Of a stretch of DNA of 34,610 bases, positions 8,504-17,311 are shown piece by piece; positions within the stretch are counted from its first letter, which is position 1; each line of letters opens with the position of its first letter. Made by a program: the position numbers and the translations under genes. Under the pieces are notes generated by a model. That model had not been told where the DNA came from. It worked only from the letters and a program-made list of their open reading frames with translations, and did no database searches. The stretch lies in NCBI RefSeq assembly GCF_030646845.1, contig NZ_JAUSLE010000061.1, positions 1 to 34,610 of the forward strand. The letters run 5' to 3'. The DNA is from Rhodoferax sp. (GTDB lineage Bacteria; Pseudomonadota; Gammaproteobacteria; Burkholderiales; Burkholderiaceae_C).

Positions 8504-9391
8504 ATGAAACCCTTCGTGATCTACTGCAAAAGCTACAAGACCGATGTGAAGCGAGTCGTTCGACTTGCCGAGTCAATCGCAACGTTCAATATTCAGAACA
8601 TATCTTTTTTTGTTTCCGCACCTCGATCTGATTTGCCACTGTTCAAAGAGTATTTGAATGGCCGGAATGTGGAGCTCATTGCGGACGAGGATATTATCAA
8701 ATCTTCTCCTCGCCTTGACCCCCAACGTCTCTGGCAACTTCCAGGGAACCTTTCGCAACAAATCATCAAGTCAGAATTTTGGCGACTTGGGGCATCAACC
8801 GCATATTTATGCATCGACTCGGACTCCCTCTTTATTCGTCCATTTCAAGCTTCAGAATTCATCACGCCGGAAGGCATCCCGTACACCATGATGGACGAGG
8901 GGCGAGATCTATTGGAAGATGCGCTCCTCAACAAGAAACCCAAGGTCATTCACGATTTTCAAATTGAGGCCGAGTTGATTCAGCGCCTTTTCGGCAGGGT
9001 TGGCCGTAGGTACAGCTTTGGCCCTTTTCCATTGGTTTGGCATCGCGCGGTTTGGGAGAGCCTGGACACTGAGTACCTTCAGCCTCGCGGCATGAATTTT
9101 GTCGATGCGATCCTCCAGGCACCAATTGAGTCACGCTGGTATGGTGAAACACTGCTTCGTTATCAGGCTGTTCCGCTCATGCCTTGTCAACCTTTGTTCA
9201 AGGTCTACCATTACGCATGGCAACTGGATCGGGACTTGCGTTCAAATATCGGGTCGGATCAACTGGCCCAACTCTACAGCGGTGTCATCTACCAATCCGC
9301 TTGGGAACGCGAGATGGATTGGCCCAGTGAAGCTGGGAATTGGCCATCCCGGGTGGCACGTCGATTAAGACGCAGCTTGGGCCGCGTCTGA
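8504..9391 (+). CDS. DUF6492-like putative glycosyltransferase-fold protein
   Basis: The 295-residue protein resembles the DUF6492 group found in surface-polysaccharide loci. MKPFVIYCKSYKTDVKRVVRL opens a Rossmann-like start, and TAYLCIDSDSLFIRPF contains an Asp-x-Asp pair as in GT-A glycosyltransferases. There is no signal peptide or membrane helix. No enzymatic role can be assigned from sequence alone; a sugar transferase in LPS or capsule synthesis is an inference from the DxD motif and from neighbours msbA and waaL. The gene is AT-richer than its flanks and lacks a clear Shine-Dalgarno. Its last 27 bases overlap the 3' end of the converging O-antigen ligase gene. Confidence 0.75.
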   Translation: MKPFVIYCKSYKTDVKRVVRLAESIATFNIQNISFFVSAPRSDLPLFKEYLNGRNVELIADEDIIKSSPRLDPQRLWQLPGNLSQQIIKSEFWRLGASTAYLCIDSDSLFIRPFQASEFITPEGIPYTMMDEGRDLLEDALLNKKPKVIHDFQIEAELIQRLFGRVGRRYSFGPFPLVWHRAVWESLDTEYLQPRGMNFVDAILQAPIESRWYGETLLRYQAVPLMPCQPLFKVYHYAWQLDRDLRSNIGSDQLAQLYSGVIYQSAWEREMDWPSEAGNWPSRVARRLRRSLGRV

Positions 9392-10741
9392 CGGTCTTGT
9401 GTTTCGAATCTGCAACCTCAAGGCCATCGACGCGTAGGCCAGAACAAATCCCTGCATTTCCAGCATGTGGTCGCGGAATACCGAATCAATAAAGCCGCGC
9501 AGAATCCAGAACGCAGACAGCGCAACAAGCACGAGAGCCCATGCATTCAAGGCTCGCTCCCTTCGCAGACAAGAAAACCCCTGTTTGAAGAAGTACAACA
9601 ATACCCAGAGATACAAGGCGGCGCCAACCCAGCCCAACGCCAGCATAATGTCGAGCCATCCATTGTGGGCATGCGCCATTGAAATAGCTGGATTAGCACA
9701 TTCCTGACTCAGCAATTGCTGGAAAGCGTTTCTTGATCCATTGCTCCCCCATGGGTGCTTGAGCGCAAGCGCAAGACCGGCTCGCATCAAGACAACACGT
9801 GCGCCATCACCACCGCGCACACTGTCGATCACACGCTGAGCTTGCTCGACTGACTCACTCTGGGAAATGATCTCAGATTCGACGGAAGATGTCCCCTCGC
9901 ACTGGACCTGAATGGCATCACCCTGAAATCCAGCCATAAGGTACGAGGCCATGTTTTGCCAACGAGCATCCTCCCGAGCTGCCACGGCAAGAACTCCGCC
10001 CCCCACGATCAATAGGCCCACCAAGCCGGCCAGAAAATGCCCACGCCGATGCGTTACTCGCGCCAAATAGGCACTGCCGACAACAAGCACCCCGCCGATC
10101 AGGCAAAAAGCCAAACCGGCCCGAGACCGGGCCAAGGCAGTGCTCAAGAGACAGGCAGCCACCAACGTCACCGACCAAGGCCGCAAATTCCTGTTGCCCG
10201 CGACAAGTGCGGCAACCAAAAGGACAACAGCCTGGCCTGCTGCGTAGCCAAGGTCCGCATGGTGCGTCTCTCTTCCCCAATATCCCCAGGGAATTGAAGA
10301 AGTGGCCCAAGTTTTCCATATAAAGAGAGAAAGATGAACCAGTATGGGCACAGCGCTCACTAAGCCCAGATAAAAAACAGAGCCCTTGTTCTTGCTGCAA
10401 AAAATGGCCGCAACCCCGGCTCCTATCAGCATGGCCCACGCGCCCCTGCCCCATTGCCCGAGCAGGTTTTCCGTGGCTATCGTCGTTGAATCGGCGATGA
10501 GTGGAAAGAGGCAAATGTAAGCCACCCACAGCACAACAGGCATCGCCCACTTGACCGGAGGGCGAACCCTCAGGAAGTGCCATGCCAAGCAAAGGGAAAG
10601 TGCCAAAAGAACCACATTGCGCAAGGCAATGGTGTTGGACATTGGCAATATAGCCAAGTAACAAGCTGCAAGCAGCCCAATCCAGAACGTTGCCGTGCTG
10701 ACCTCATTGAAGCTGAGGATTCGAGTTCCAAATCTTTTCAT
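9365..10741 (-). CDS. waaL: O-antigen ligase/polymerase-like membrane protein (Wzy_C family)
   Basis: The 458-residue polytopic inner-membrane protein has about 10-12 hydrophobic segments, beginning FWIGLLAACYLAILP and ending with FWILRGFIDSVFRD. A large periplasmic-type loop at roughly residues 260-370 contains RAGLALALKHPWGSNGSRN and MAHAHNGWLDIMLALGW; the H-x-H-N-x-x-L pattern is characteristic of WaaL/Wzy_C ligases. WaaL joins undecaprenyl-linked O-antigen to lipid A-core in the periplasm. The start ATG overlaps the stop of the upstream glycosyltransferase (ATGA). A Wzy-type polymerase cannot be excluded from sequence alone, so the symbol is tentative. Confidence 0.8.
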   Translation of the reverse strand: MKRFGTRILSFNEVSTATFWIGLLAACYLAILPMSNTIALRNVVLLALSLCLAWHFLRVRPPVKWAMPVVLWVAYICLFPLIADSTTIATENLLGQWGRGAWAMLIGAGVAAIFCSKNKGSVFYLGLVSAVPILVHLSLFIWKTWATSSIPWGYWGRETHHADLGYAAGQAVVLLVAALVAGNRNLRPWSVTLVAACLLSTALARSRAGLAFCLIGGVLVVGSAYLARVTHRRGHFLAGLVGLLIVGGGVLAVAAREDARWQNMASYLMAGFQGDAIQVQCEGTSSVESEIISQSESVEQAQRVIDSVRGGDGARVVLMRAGLALALKHPWGSNGSRNAFQQLLSQECANPAISMAHAHNGWLDIMLALGWVGAALYLWVLLYFFKQGFSCLRRERALNAWALVLVALSAFWILRGFIDSVFRDHMLEMQGFVLAYASMALRLQIRNTRPSDAAQAAS

Positions 10742-12105
10742 ACTATAGATTTTTCGACTGAGCGAGGATTACCCTGCTTTGCGGGTAACTCATTCACCCA
10801 ACCAAGCAGCTGTGTAACAGCTGCCTCGGTGGTGAGTGGACTCATCTGACCATTGTCGGCAAGACCACCGGCTTGCCAACGGTCAAAAAGCTGCTCCAGC
10901 GCTCCTGCCAGCTCACGACTTACTGCGGCACTGCCAACCCCATCTTCAGCCCAGCAAACGGCCCAATGGCCTTGACCACGGATGAGCGAAGCCATCTGCG
11001 GGTTGCGATGGACAATAGCCAGTATTGGCCGCTGCATCCACAGATATTCATAGAGCTTGGATGGTATGTATTCGGAGCAGATGGCATCTTCTCCGTGCAA
11101 CAGCAACAGCACATCCACTGATCGCATTCGATGCAATATCTGTTCCCGTCCGCTCAAGCCCGTTTGAGGATCTGCTTCGATACGGCCAAAATAGCGCATG
11201 CAGTGACCCACACGGGAGCTATCCAGCAAGCCGGACGAAACCTTGTCCAAGGGTCCACCATACACATGCAGTTGAGTGGCATCCACCAGATCGCGCCGGC
11301 GATCACTGAGCAACTCCAGCGCCGCCACAATCGGCCCAAGATGCCTGGTCGGCGAGAGTGAACCAAAATGGCCTATGACAAATTTCTGGCTGGGCTGGTA
11401 AGGCGGCAGTTCCTCAAAAGGTCTGTCGATGCCGGGCACCATCATCTTCCCCCGCTCTGCCAACTGGGGATGCCGCTGGCGAGCACTGGCAACGGCCTGC
11501 TCGGTAAACCATATCGCTATGTCGGCATGGGTGCAGATCAGGCGTTCGACCTCTGCCTGCATCTTTTGTTGAGGTGAAACGGGTGACGCTCCTGGTACCA
11601 CTAACGGGTCATGCACTTCCGCCAGCCATGGCGCGCCGGTGGCCTGCTTCAATGCATATGCCGCCAAATGGGCGGCAAAGGCACCGCCAGTCGAGTAGAT
11701 CAGGTCAAAGGGTTTCTGCCGGGCCAGGGCTCGGCCTTTCAAATAGGCACTCAACCACCAGGACCAGGAACTTTCAACGGGCCGAAGTAATTTCTCCAGC
11801 AACATCCAGGGCAGTAGAAAGATGGACGCGAGTGTCATCAGCAGGCGATAGCGCAGGCCATTGCCCCAGCGACGCCGCAGCACATGTCGCAATTCAAAAC
11901 GGAAACCAGCAGGCCCCATCGGCCATAACTGGTGGTGCTCGACATTGGCATCATGCTCGCCCGAAACGCCGCTTAACACGACCACCTCGACACCCGCACG
12001 ACTGAGATGGGGCAACTTGTCTGTGATGGTTTGACTGGCTGCCCGGCCATCCATGTTGAAAGCGTGCGCGATGATGAGCCAGCGTTGCCGGGAGTTAGCA
12101 GTCAT
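10738..12105 (-). CDS. GT4-type glycosyltransferase
   Basis: The 455-residue protein has a GT-B architecture. Its N-terminal domain runs RWLIIAHAFNMDGRAASQ, then FDLIYSTGGAFAAHLAAYAL, then APWLAEVHDPLV. The C-terminal domain runs FVIGHFGSLSPTRHLGPIVAAL, then LHVYGGPLDKV, then the donor-binding EYIPSKLYEYLWMQRPILAIV. This layout fits group-1 (GT4) transferases that use nucleotide-sugars on the cytoplasmic side of the membrane. I chose ATG 12105, where conserved sequence begins; the frame is open 40 codons more but runs back toward the preceding gene. It is coupled to the O-antigen ligase downstream and lies 59 bases after the WaaG-like gene. Sugar and acceptor are unknown. Confidence 0.83.
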   Translation of the reverse strand: MTANSRQRWLIIAHAFNMDGRAASQTITDKLPHLSRAGVEVVVLSGVSGEHDANVEHHQLWPMGPAGFRFELRHVLRRRWGNGLRYRLLMTLASIFLLPWMLLEKLLRPVESSWSWWLSAYLKGRALARQKPFDLIYSTGGAFAAHLAAYALKQATGAPWLAEVHDPLVVPGASPVSPQQKMQAEVERLICTHADIAIWFTEQAVASARQRHPQLAERGKMMVPGIDRPFEELPPYQPSQKFVIGHFGSLSPTRHLGPIVAALELLSDRRRDLVDATQLHVYGGPLDKVSSGLLDSSRVGHCMRYFGRIEADPQTGLSGREQILHRMRSVDVLLLLHGEDAICSEYIPSKLYEYLWMQRPILAIVHRNPQMASLIRGQGHWAVCWAEDGVGSAAVSRELAGALEQLFDRWQAGGLADNGQMSPLTTEAAVTQLLGWVNELPAKQGNPRSVEKSIV

Positions 12106-12164
12106 TCGGGTGACGGAAGCCGTAGGGATTGGAAATGTAAAAAAACAGCTTTGTTCAGCAATGA

Positions 12165-13295
12165 CTAGTGCCGCGAGGCCGCTTGCAGATACAGCTGTTC
12201 GTATTGTAGGGCGGCCCTTTCCCACGAATGTCGTTCGGCAAACTTCAGTCCATGGCTGCGCAGATTCGCAGCAAGGTCAGTATCACCCAGTACCGAACCA
12301 ATGAGCTGGGCCAGGCGCTGCGCGTCTCTGGGGTCGGGCAGCAATAGGGCCTCGCTGCCTTGGGTGAGTTGCTGGGATATGCCGCAATGCTCCGGACCAC
12401 TCACCACCACCGGCAATCCATGTGCCATCGCTTCCAGCACCACCATGGCATAGCTGTCCTCAAGCGTGGGGTGGGCCAGACAATCGGCCGCACAATAGGC
12501 GAGGGAAAGATCATCCAGCGAGCCCAGGAAATGAATCCGTCCTCCGAGTCCCATCTGATCAACCTTTTGTCGGTATTTGGGCGCAGATTTGGGGTTTCCC
12601 ACCACAACTAGTCTGATGTCCGCTGGCAAATGTTTCATGGCCTGCAACAGGGCATCCAGGCCTTTGCGCGCGTAATCATTGGCCACAAAAAGCACCAACC
12701 TGCCCGCCCGCGGTAGCCGCAACTGCTGCCTGGCCTGCAGACGCGTCGGGAGATGTTGCGGGCAGTGCGTTCCCGGGGTGATGACCGATACGTCACCCTG
12801 GCTATCCGGATACGCCTGCTCGCATTCCCTGCGCAGGCTCTCCGAGGTCGCCACAACCTTTCTCGCCGGGCTGGCCTTGAAGCGGGCGCCCTCGAGCAAC
12901 ATGTAGGTGACTAGTCGCGGGCTGAGTGCCACCTTTACCCATTGCACGAATCGACGCATCCCGCTGCGAGCAAAAAACAGGTTGTGTCGTAGTGGCCGGA
13001 CATGAATGGTCTGGATCTGTCCGTGCCAAGTGTTCTCGTGGGAATGCACCACATCAAAGCCGCTACGGGTCTGCATCCATGTGGCAATCGCAAATAGGAC
13101 CTGGTTGATCCAGCGCGGCTTGCGACTCAGGCAAAAGACCCGGTGATAGGTCACGCCGGCCACCGGTTGATTCGATTCCTGCGCAAACACATGAATCTCA
13201 TGGCGCGAGGAAAGCTGCTGAACTAGCGCCACCGAGTAGCTCTCAGCGCCCCCTCCGGACCTCGAAAATACGCGGCTGATGACGGCAATGCGCAT
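12165..13295 (-). CDS. GT4 glycosyltransferase, WaaG-like LPS core
   Basis: The 376-residue GT-B enzyme starts MRIAVISRVFSRSGGGAESY, with the Gly-rich acceptor loop typical of GT4. It continues FDVVHSHENTWHGQIQTIH, then LVLFVANDYARKGLDALLQAM and LVVVGNPKSA, and ends with the donor site LAHPTLEDSYAMVVLEAMAHGLPVVVSG, the E-x7-E motif. The ARKG and DSYAMVVLEAM segments resemble WaaG/RfaG, the glucosyltransferase acting on L,D-heptose II of the LPS core, so a core role is likely; the exact sugar is not readable. The ATG at 13295 is 4 bases after the rng stop, so it is read through from the rng operon. Confidence 0.82.
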   Translation of the reverse strand: MRIAVISRVFSRSGGGAESYSVALVQQLSSRHEIHVFAQESNQPVAGVTYHRVFCLSRKPRWINQVLFAIATWMQTRSGFDVVHSHENTWHGQIQTIHVRPLRHNLFFARSGMRRFVQWVKVALSPRLVTYMLLEGARFKASPARKVVATSESLRRECEQAYPDSQGDVSVITPGTHCPQHLPTRLQARQQLRLPRAGRLVLFVANDYARKGLDALLQAMKHLPADIRLVVVGNPKSAPKYRQKVDQMGLGGRIHFLGSLDDLSLAYCAADCLAHPTLEDSYAMVVLEAMAHGLPVVVSGPEHCGISQQLTQGSEALLLPDPRDAQRLAQLIGSVLGDTDLAANLRSHGLKFAERHSWERAALQYEQLYLQAASRH

Positions 13296-13299
13296 GGGC

Positions 13300-14775
13300 C
13301 TACAACAGAACAATATCGTATTGTTCCTGCCCCATGGCACCCTCGCTCTGCAATGACACCGGCTTGCCGATGAACTCGCTCAGGCTTGCCAAATGCTGGC
13401 TCTCTTCATCCAGAAACAGCTCAATCACCTTGGGCGATGCCACCACACGAAATTCCCTCGGATTAAACTGACGCGCCTCGCGCAAGATCTCGCGGAAGAT
13501 GTCGTAAGCCACGCTGCGCGCCGTCTTGACTATGCCTTTGCCTGCACAGGTCGGGCAAGGTTCGCACAACATATGCGCCAGCGATTCACGGGTGCGCTTG
13601 CGCGTCATTTCCACCAGGCCAAGCTGCGAAAACCCGCCTGCCATCGTTTTGACGCGATCGCGCACCAGCTGCTTGCGGAATTCCGCCAGGACCGACTCAC
13701 GATGATCTTCGCGCACCATATCAATGAAATCGACAATGATGATGCCCCCCAGATTGCGCAGCCGCAGTTGCCGCGCGATCGCCTGGGCAGCTTCCAGGTT
13801 GGTCTTGAAAATCGTGTCGTCAAAATTGCGGGCGCCAACAAAGCCGCCCGTGTTCACGTCGACCGTGGTCAGTGCTTCCGTCTGGTCTACGATCAGATAT
13901 CCGCCCGATTTCAGATCAACCCGGCGCCCCAGCGCCTTGGCGATCTCTTCATCAATGGCATACAGGTCAAAGATGGGACGCTCGCCTTTGTAATGCTGCA
14001 GCTTCGCCGAAGCTGCAGGCATGAATTCGAGACCAAACGTCTTGAGTGCTTCAAACTGTTCCCTTGAATCTACCCTGATCGTTTGTGTACTTTCCCCCGC
14101 CAGATCACGCAACACACGCTGCAACAGATTCAGGTCCTGGTGCAAAAGGGACAAGGGAGGCAGACGCATGGATGCATCCTTGATGCGCGCCCAGGCTTTG
14201 CGCAGATAGCCGATGTCTTCCGACAACTCCAGATCGGAGGCATCCTCTCCGTTGGTTCGCAAGATGAATCCACCGCCCTCAGTGCCAGCCAAGCCCTGCA
14301 GACGGGAACGAAGCTCATCCCGCTGGTGTTGTGGAATTTTCTGTGACACACCTACATGGTCGTCCTGCGGCAAGAACACCAGCATGCGACCAGCGATGCT
14401 GATCTGGGTAGATAACCGCGCACCTTTGGTACCGATGGGGTCCTTGATGACCTGCACCATCAGCGATTGCCCCTCAAATACCTGCTTCTCAATCGGAATC
14501 TGCGGCTGCGTGTTGCGCACCATGCTCGGCGGCTCGCCATCGGGTTGCCGGTGCCAGACATCGGCCACATGCAGGAAAGCGGCGCGCTCAAGCCCGATGT
14601 CAATGAACGCAGACTGCATACCTGGCAGCACTCTGGCAACCTTGCCGAGATAGATATTGCCCACCAGGCCACGCTCAAGCGTACGCTCGACGTGCAACTC
14701 CTGCAGCACACCGTTTTCAACAATGGCAACACGGGTTTCCTGCGGGGACCAATTGATCAATATGTCTTCTTGCAT
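13300..14775 (-). CDS. rng: Ribonuclease G
   Basis: RNase G is the RNase E-family endonuclease that matures 16S rRNA 5' ends and cleaves AU-rich single-stranded RNA. The 491-residue protein begins with an S1 RNA-binding domain (GNIYLGKVARVLPGMQSAFIDIGLERAAFLH). It has the DNase I-like catalytic region, GGYLIVDQTEALTTVDVNTGGF and GGIIIVDFIDM, with the two Mg-binding Asp residues. The zinc-link CPTC cysteines sit in CEPCPTCAGKGIVKT. The long C-terminal scaffold of RNase E is absent, which supports RNase G. ATG 14775 (MQEDILINWSPQETRVA) matches the family N-terminus. Gaps are 40 bases to maf and 4 bases to the downstream glycosyltransferase. Confidence 0.96.
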   Translation of the reverse strand: MQEDILINWSPQETRVAIVENGVLQELHVERTLERGLVGNIYLGKVARVLPGMQSAFIDIGLERAAFLHVADVWHRQPDGEPPSMVRNTQPQIPIEKQVFEGQSLMVQVIKDPIGTKGARLSTQISIAGRMLVFLPQDDHVGVSQKIPQHQRDELRSRLQGLAGTEGGGFILRTNGEDASDLELSEDIGYLRKAWARIKDASMRLPPLSLLHQDLNLLQRVLRDLAGESTQTIRVDSREQFEALKTFGLEFMPAASAKLQHYKGERPIFDLYAIDEEIAKALGRRVDLKSGGYLIVDQTEALTTVDVNTGGFVGARNFDDTIFKTNLEAAQAIARQLRLRNLGGIIIVDFIDMVREDHRESVLAEFRKQLVRDRVKTMAGGFSQLGLVEMTRKRTRESLAHMLCEPCPTCAGKGIVKTARSVAYDIFREILREARQFNPREFRVVASPKVIELFLDEESQHLASLSEFIGKPVSLQSEGAMGQEQYDIVLL

Positions 14776-14815
14776 GGGAGATGACGGGCAGCAGCCTTGT
14801 TTAACCTTTAAAACC

Positions 14816-15418
14816 TCAAACCTTGAATCCAAAAGACCGCAGCAACTGAGCCGTCTCGAACAGGGGCAGCCCCATGATGCCAGAGTAGCTGCCGCTCATG
14901 TGCGAAATAAACGCAGCCGCCCTGCCCTGCACGGCATAGGCACCTGCCTTGCCTATGGGCTCATGTGAGGCAACATAGGTCTGGATCTGGCGTGCACTCA
15001 TTTCACCAAAGGTGACGCGCGATTCACACAACGCCTGCTGACGTTTGCGCACGGTGCCCAGAGCCACCGCAGTCAGGACACGGTGTGTCTTACTGGAAAG
15101 CCCAGTGAGCATGCGCATGGCATCTGCCGCATCGGCGGGTTTGCCATAAATCGTTCGGCCCAATGCCACACTGGTGTCCGAGCAGAGAACGGGCGCCATG
15201 GGCAACCCCCTGCGTTTCAGCCTCTGCAACGCAGCGTCAAGTTTGAGCTGTGTAACCCGTTTGACATACGCCGCCGGGGCCTCGTTGTGCAGGGCGACTT
15301 CCAGCGCTTCGGCATCTTCGTCAGCGCCGGGCAGCAGCAATTCATGCCGTACCCCCAATTGGTCCAGCAGTTGGCGCCGACGCGGGCTCTGCGAAGCAAG
15401 ATAGATAAACTTGTTCAC
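14816..15418 (-). CDS. maf: Maf-family nucleotide pyrophosphatase
   Basis: Maf-like nucleoside triphosphate pyrophosphatases hydrolyse dTTP/UTP or modified nucleotides to monophosphates, for house-cleaning or division control. The 200-residue product shows IYLASQSPRRRQLLDQLG (the SxSPRR nucleotide-binding motif), the PVLCSDTSVALGRTIYGKP core with the catalytic Asp, TGLSSKTHRVLTAV, and the C-terminal GKAGAYAVQGRAAAFI and GSYSGIMGLPLFE motifs. I use GTG 15418 (MNKFIYLAS), where family similarity starts. A GTG at 15439 overlapping the rlmH stop (GTGA) is an alternative giving 207 residues. It lies between rlmH and rng in one minus-strand run. Confidence 0.93.
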   Translation of the reverse strand: MNKFIYLASQSPRRRQLLDQLGVRHELLLPGADEDAEALEVALHNEAPAAYVKRVTQLKLDAALQRLKRRGLPMAPVLCSDTSVALGRTIYGKPADAADAMRMLTGLSSKTHRVLTAVALGTVRKRQQALCESRVTFGEMSARQIQTYVASHEPIGKAGAYAVQGRAAAFISHMSGSYSGIMGLPLFETAQLLRSFGFKV

Positions 15419-15435
15419 GGTAAAAACTGAAGATA

Positions 15436-15903
15436 TCACTCGCGGTGATAAGGATGATTGGCATTGATTGACCAGGCACGATACAGCTGCTCTATCAACA
15501 GCACGCGAACCATCGCGTGAGGCAAGGTCAAATCCGACAAGCGAATGCGCTCATGCGCCGCCTGTTTGAATGCGGGGTCAAGACCATCTGGTCCACCGAT
15601 CACCAGGGCTACATCGTCGCTTTCCAATTGCCAGTGCTGGAGCTTCGCCGCCAGCGCCGCTGTGGTCAGCGTGGTGCCCCGCTCATCCAGCGCCACGATG
15701 CGACAGCCTTTGGGCAGCGCAGCTTCGATGCGGGCACGCTCAGCGGCATACAAGGTCTCAACCGTCTTGGAGCCGCGCGGCTCCGTTTTGACCGTCTTGA
15801 GCTCGACTTTGAGCTCATGCGGAAAGCGCTTGGCGTAATCGTCCCAAGCCGTCTGCGCCCAGTCAGGTACCCGCTGGCCAACCGCAACAATCACCAGCCT
15901 CAC
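15436..15903 (-). CDS. rlmH: 23S rRNA pseudouridine1915 N3-methyltransferase RlmH
   Basis: RlmH is a SPOUT methyltransferase that uses SAM to methylate m3-pseudouridine 1915 in helix 69 on assembled 70S ribosomes. The 155-residue product is full length for the family. It has the SAM-binding trefoil-knot motifs [11 protein letters not shown] and [25 protein letters not shown] and the invariant end NHPYHRE. The start codon is GTG at 15903. It lies 14 bases after rsfS and directly upstream of maf; rsfS-rlmH is a widely conserved pair, both acting on the large ribosomal subunit. Confidence 0.97.
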   Translation of the reverse strand: MRLVIVAVGQRVPDWAQTAWDDYAKRFPHELKVELKTVKTEPRGSKTVETLYAAERARIEAALPKGCRIVALDERGTTLTTAALAAKLQHWQLESDDVALVIGGPDGLDPAFKQAAHERIRLSDLTLPHAMVRVLLIEQLYRAWSINANHPYHRE

Positions 15904-15917
15904 AAAAAAAGACTCTG

Positions 15918-16676
15918 TCAGGCTTTACGTGCTGGGGGCTTGCGGACCGGTGCCTTCTTGGCAACAGCTTTTGCCGCGGTTTTGGCCGGTGCCTTCTTCG
16001 CAGCTGACTTTGCGGGGGCGTTGACGGTTACTTTTGTCAGTGCCGATTTCACAGGAACCTTCTTCGCAGGCCTTTGCTCAACGGCGGTTGCGCTTTGTGC
16101 CGGCGATCTCTTCGCCGCAGCCCTCTTGGCCGGCGCCTTCGCCGCAGCAGACTTTGCAGCCATTGTTTTCTTGACCTGTGCCTTGGATGGGAAGGCTTCT
16201 GCCACACCCTTTTTGGCGGCGTTCGCCCGCTTGAGGTTGCCCTCCGGCTTGACGTTGTCTTTTACTGCCTTTTCGGGTGCGGCCGCTTCGGCCATGGCTG
16301 GCTTGGCGGAGCCAAATTTGAGGCGCACCGGCTTCTCGCCCCAAAGCTCTTCCAGGTTGTAGTACTGCCGAAAACTGGGCTGCATGATATGCACCACGGC
16401 CTGCCCGCAGTCCACAATGATCCACTCACCATTCGTCTCACCTTCCACGCGTGGCTTGGGAAAACCAGCATCCCGCACCGCGTCACGCACGCTCCCAGCC
16501 AATGCCTTGGTCTGCCGGTTCGAAGTACCTGATGCAATGATCACCCGCTCGAACAAGGCCGAAAGATGTTCAGTGTCGAACACCTGGATGTCCTGGGCTT
16601 TAACGTCCTCCAGACCATCAACGATGGCGCGCTGGAGTTTCTGGATGTCTTTTTTTGCAACGGTTGTGGTAGTCAT
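15918..16676 (-). CDS. rsfS: Ribosome silencing factor RsfS with long Ala/Lys/Pro-rich tail
   Basis: RsfS binds ribosomal protein uL14 on the 50S subunit and blocks subunit joining when nutrients are scarce. Residues about 8-118 form the complete family domain ([24 protein letters not shown], then [15 protein letters not shown], then [15 protein letters not shown]). The domain alone is about 105-115 residues in typical members; this protein has 252. The extra ~130 residues are almost entirely Ala, Lys and Pro with repeated AKKAPAK/AAAK-like units, resembling histone H1-like or AlgP-type tails, and should be disordered and strongly basic. ATG 16676 shares its A with the nadD stop (TGATG), so translation is coupled. 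Confidence 0.93.
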   Translation of the reverse strand: MTTTTVAKKDIQKLQRAIVDGLEDVKAQDIQVFDTEHLSALFERVIIASGTSNRQTKALAGSVRDAVRDAGFPKPRVEGETNGEWIIVDCGQAVVHIMQPSFRQYYNLEELWGEKPVRLKFGSAKPAMAEAAAPEKAVKDNVKPEGNLKRANAAKKGVAEAFPSKAQVKKTMAAKSAAAKAPAKRAAAKRSPAQSATAVEQRPAKKVPVKSALTKVTVNAPAKSAAKKAPAKTAAKAVAKKAPVRKPPARKA

Positions 16677-17299
16677 CAAGCAGTCTGGTAAAGGTGGTGG
16701 TCGTCAATATAACGCGCAACTGGCTCAAAAACCAGTAGGTCAACGCATTGATGCGCTGCAATTCGGGCCCGAATGTCGGTTGCGCTGACAGGCATCGCTG
16801 GCACTTGCAGCCGCCTGAAACGGGATTCATGCGACTTCTGTGCAACAAATCGGGGAGTAGCCCCCGTCAAATCTTCGCGTTCAGCTACACAAATTATAGC
16901 AAGTCGCAGCACTTCCTTCCATTCATGCCAGGTCGGGAGCGCACGGGCCTGGTCTTCGCCCATGACAAGGAACAGTTCGGCCTCCGGCCAGAGCGTCTTC
17001 AGTTCGCGCAAGGTGTCCACGGTGTAAGTCGGGCCCGTGCGCTGGATTTCACGCGGATCAACGACCACTCGGGGCAAATCCGAAAACGCCAGTTGCGCCA
17101 TGGCCAGACGATGGTGGGCGGGACTCAGCGCGCGGGCCTTGTGCCAAGCCTGCCCGGTAGGGACAACGCAGAGTTCATCGAGCTGCAGTTGTGCGACAGC
17201 TGCCCGCACCAAGGCCGCGTGAGCGACATGGGGAGGGTCAAACGCGCCACCAAACACACCGATCCGCTTCGCGTCACCCTGCCGGGGCTTCAAAACCAC
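16676..17299 (-). CDS. nadD: Nicotinate-nucleotide adenylyltransferase
   Basis: NadD joins ATP and nicotinate mononucleotide to form deamido-NAD in NAD synthesis. The 207-residue product has the nucleotidyltransferase motif IGVFGGAFDPPHVAH, with the HxAH phosphate-binding pair (family T/HxGH). It also has VVPTGQAWHKA, the TYTVDTLRELKTLWPEAELFLVMGED segment and the C-terminal ISATDIR-type motif (VSATDIRARI). The start is GTG at 17299, 12 bases after the hemF stop. An ATG just upstream is out of frame. It is followed by rsfS with an overlapping stop/start. Confidence 0.95.
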   Translation of the reverse strand: MVLKPRQGDAKRIGVFGGAFDPPHVAHAALVRAAVAQLQLDELCVVPTGQAWHKARALSPAHHRLAMAQLAFSDLPRVVVDPREIQRTGPTYTVDTLRELKTLWPEAELFLVMGEDQARALPTWHEWKEVLRLAIICVAEREDLTGATPRFVAQKSHESRFRRLQVPAMPVSATDIRARIAAHQCVDLLVFEPVARYIDDHHLYQTA

Positions 17300-17311
17300 A
17301 CCGGCCCCATC

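Noticed and set aside
15517..16362. Plus-strand frame opposite rlmH/rsfS with an Ala/Phe-rich hydrophobic stretch resembling membrane helices
   Set aside because: The hydrophobic pattern is simply the reverse complement of the Ala/Lys-rich RsfS tail; no start signal or family match.
16888..16905. AAATTATAGCAAGTCGCAGC inside nadD as a repeat or promoter
   Set aside because: It encodes the LRLAIICVAE segment expected of NadD; the resemblance to a -10 box or repeat is incidental.
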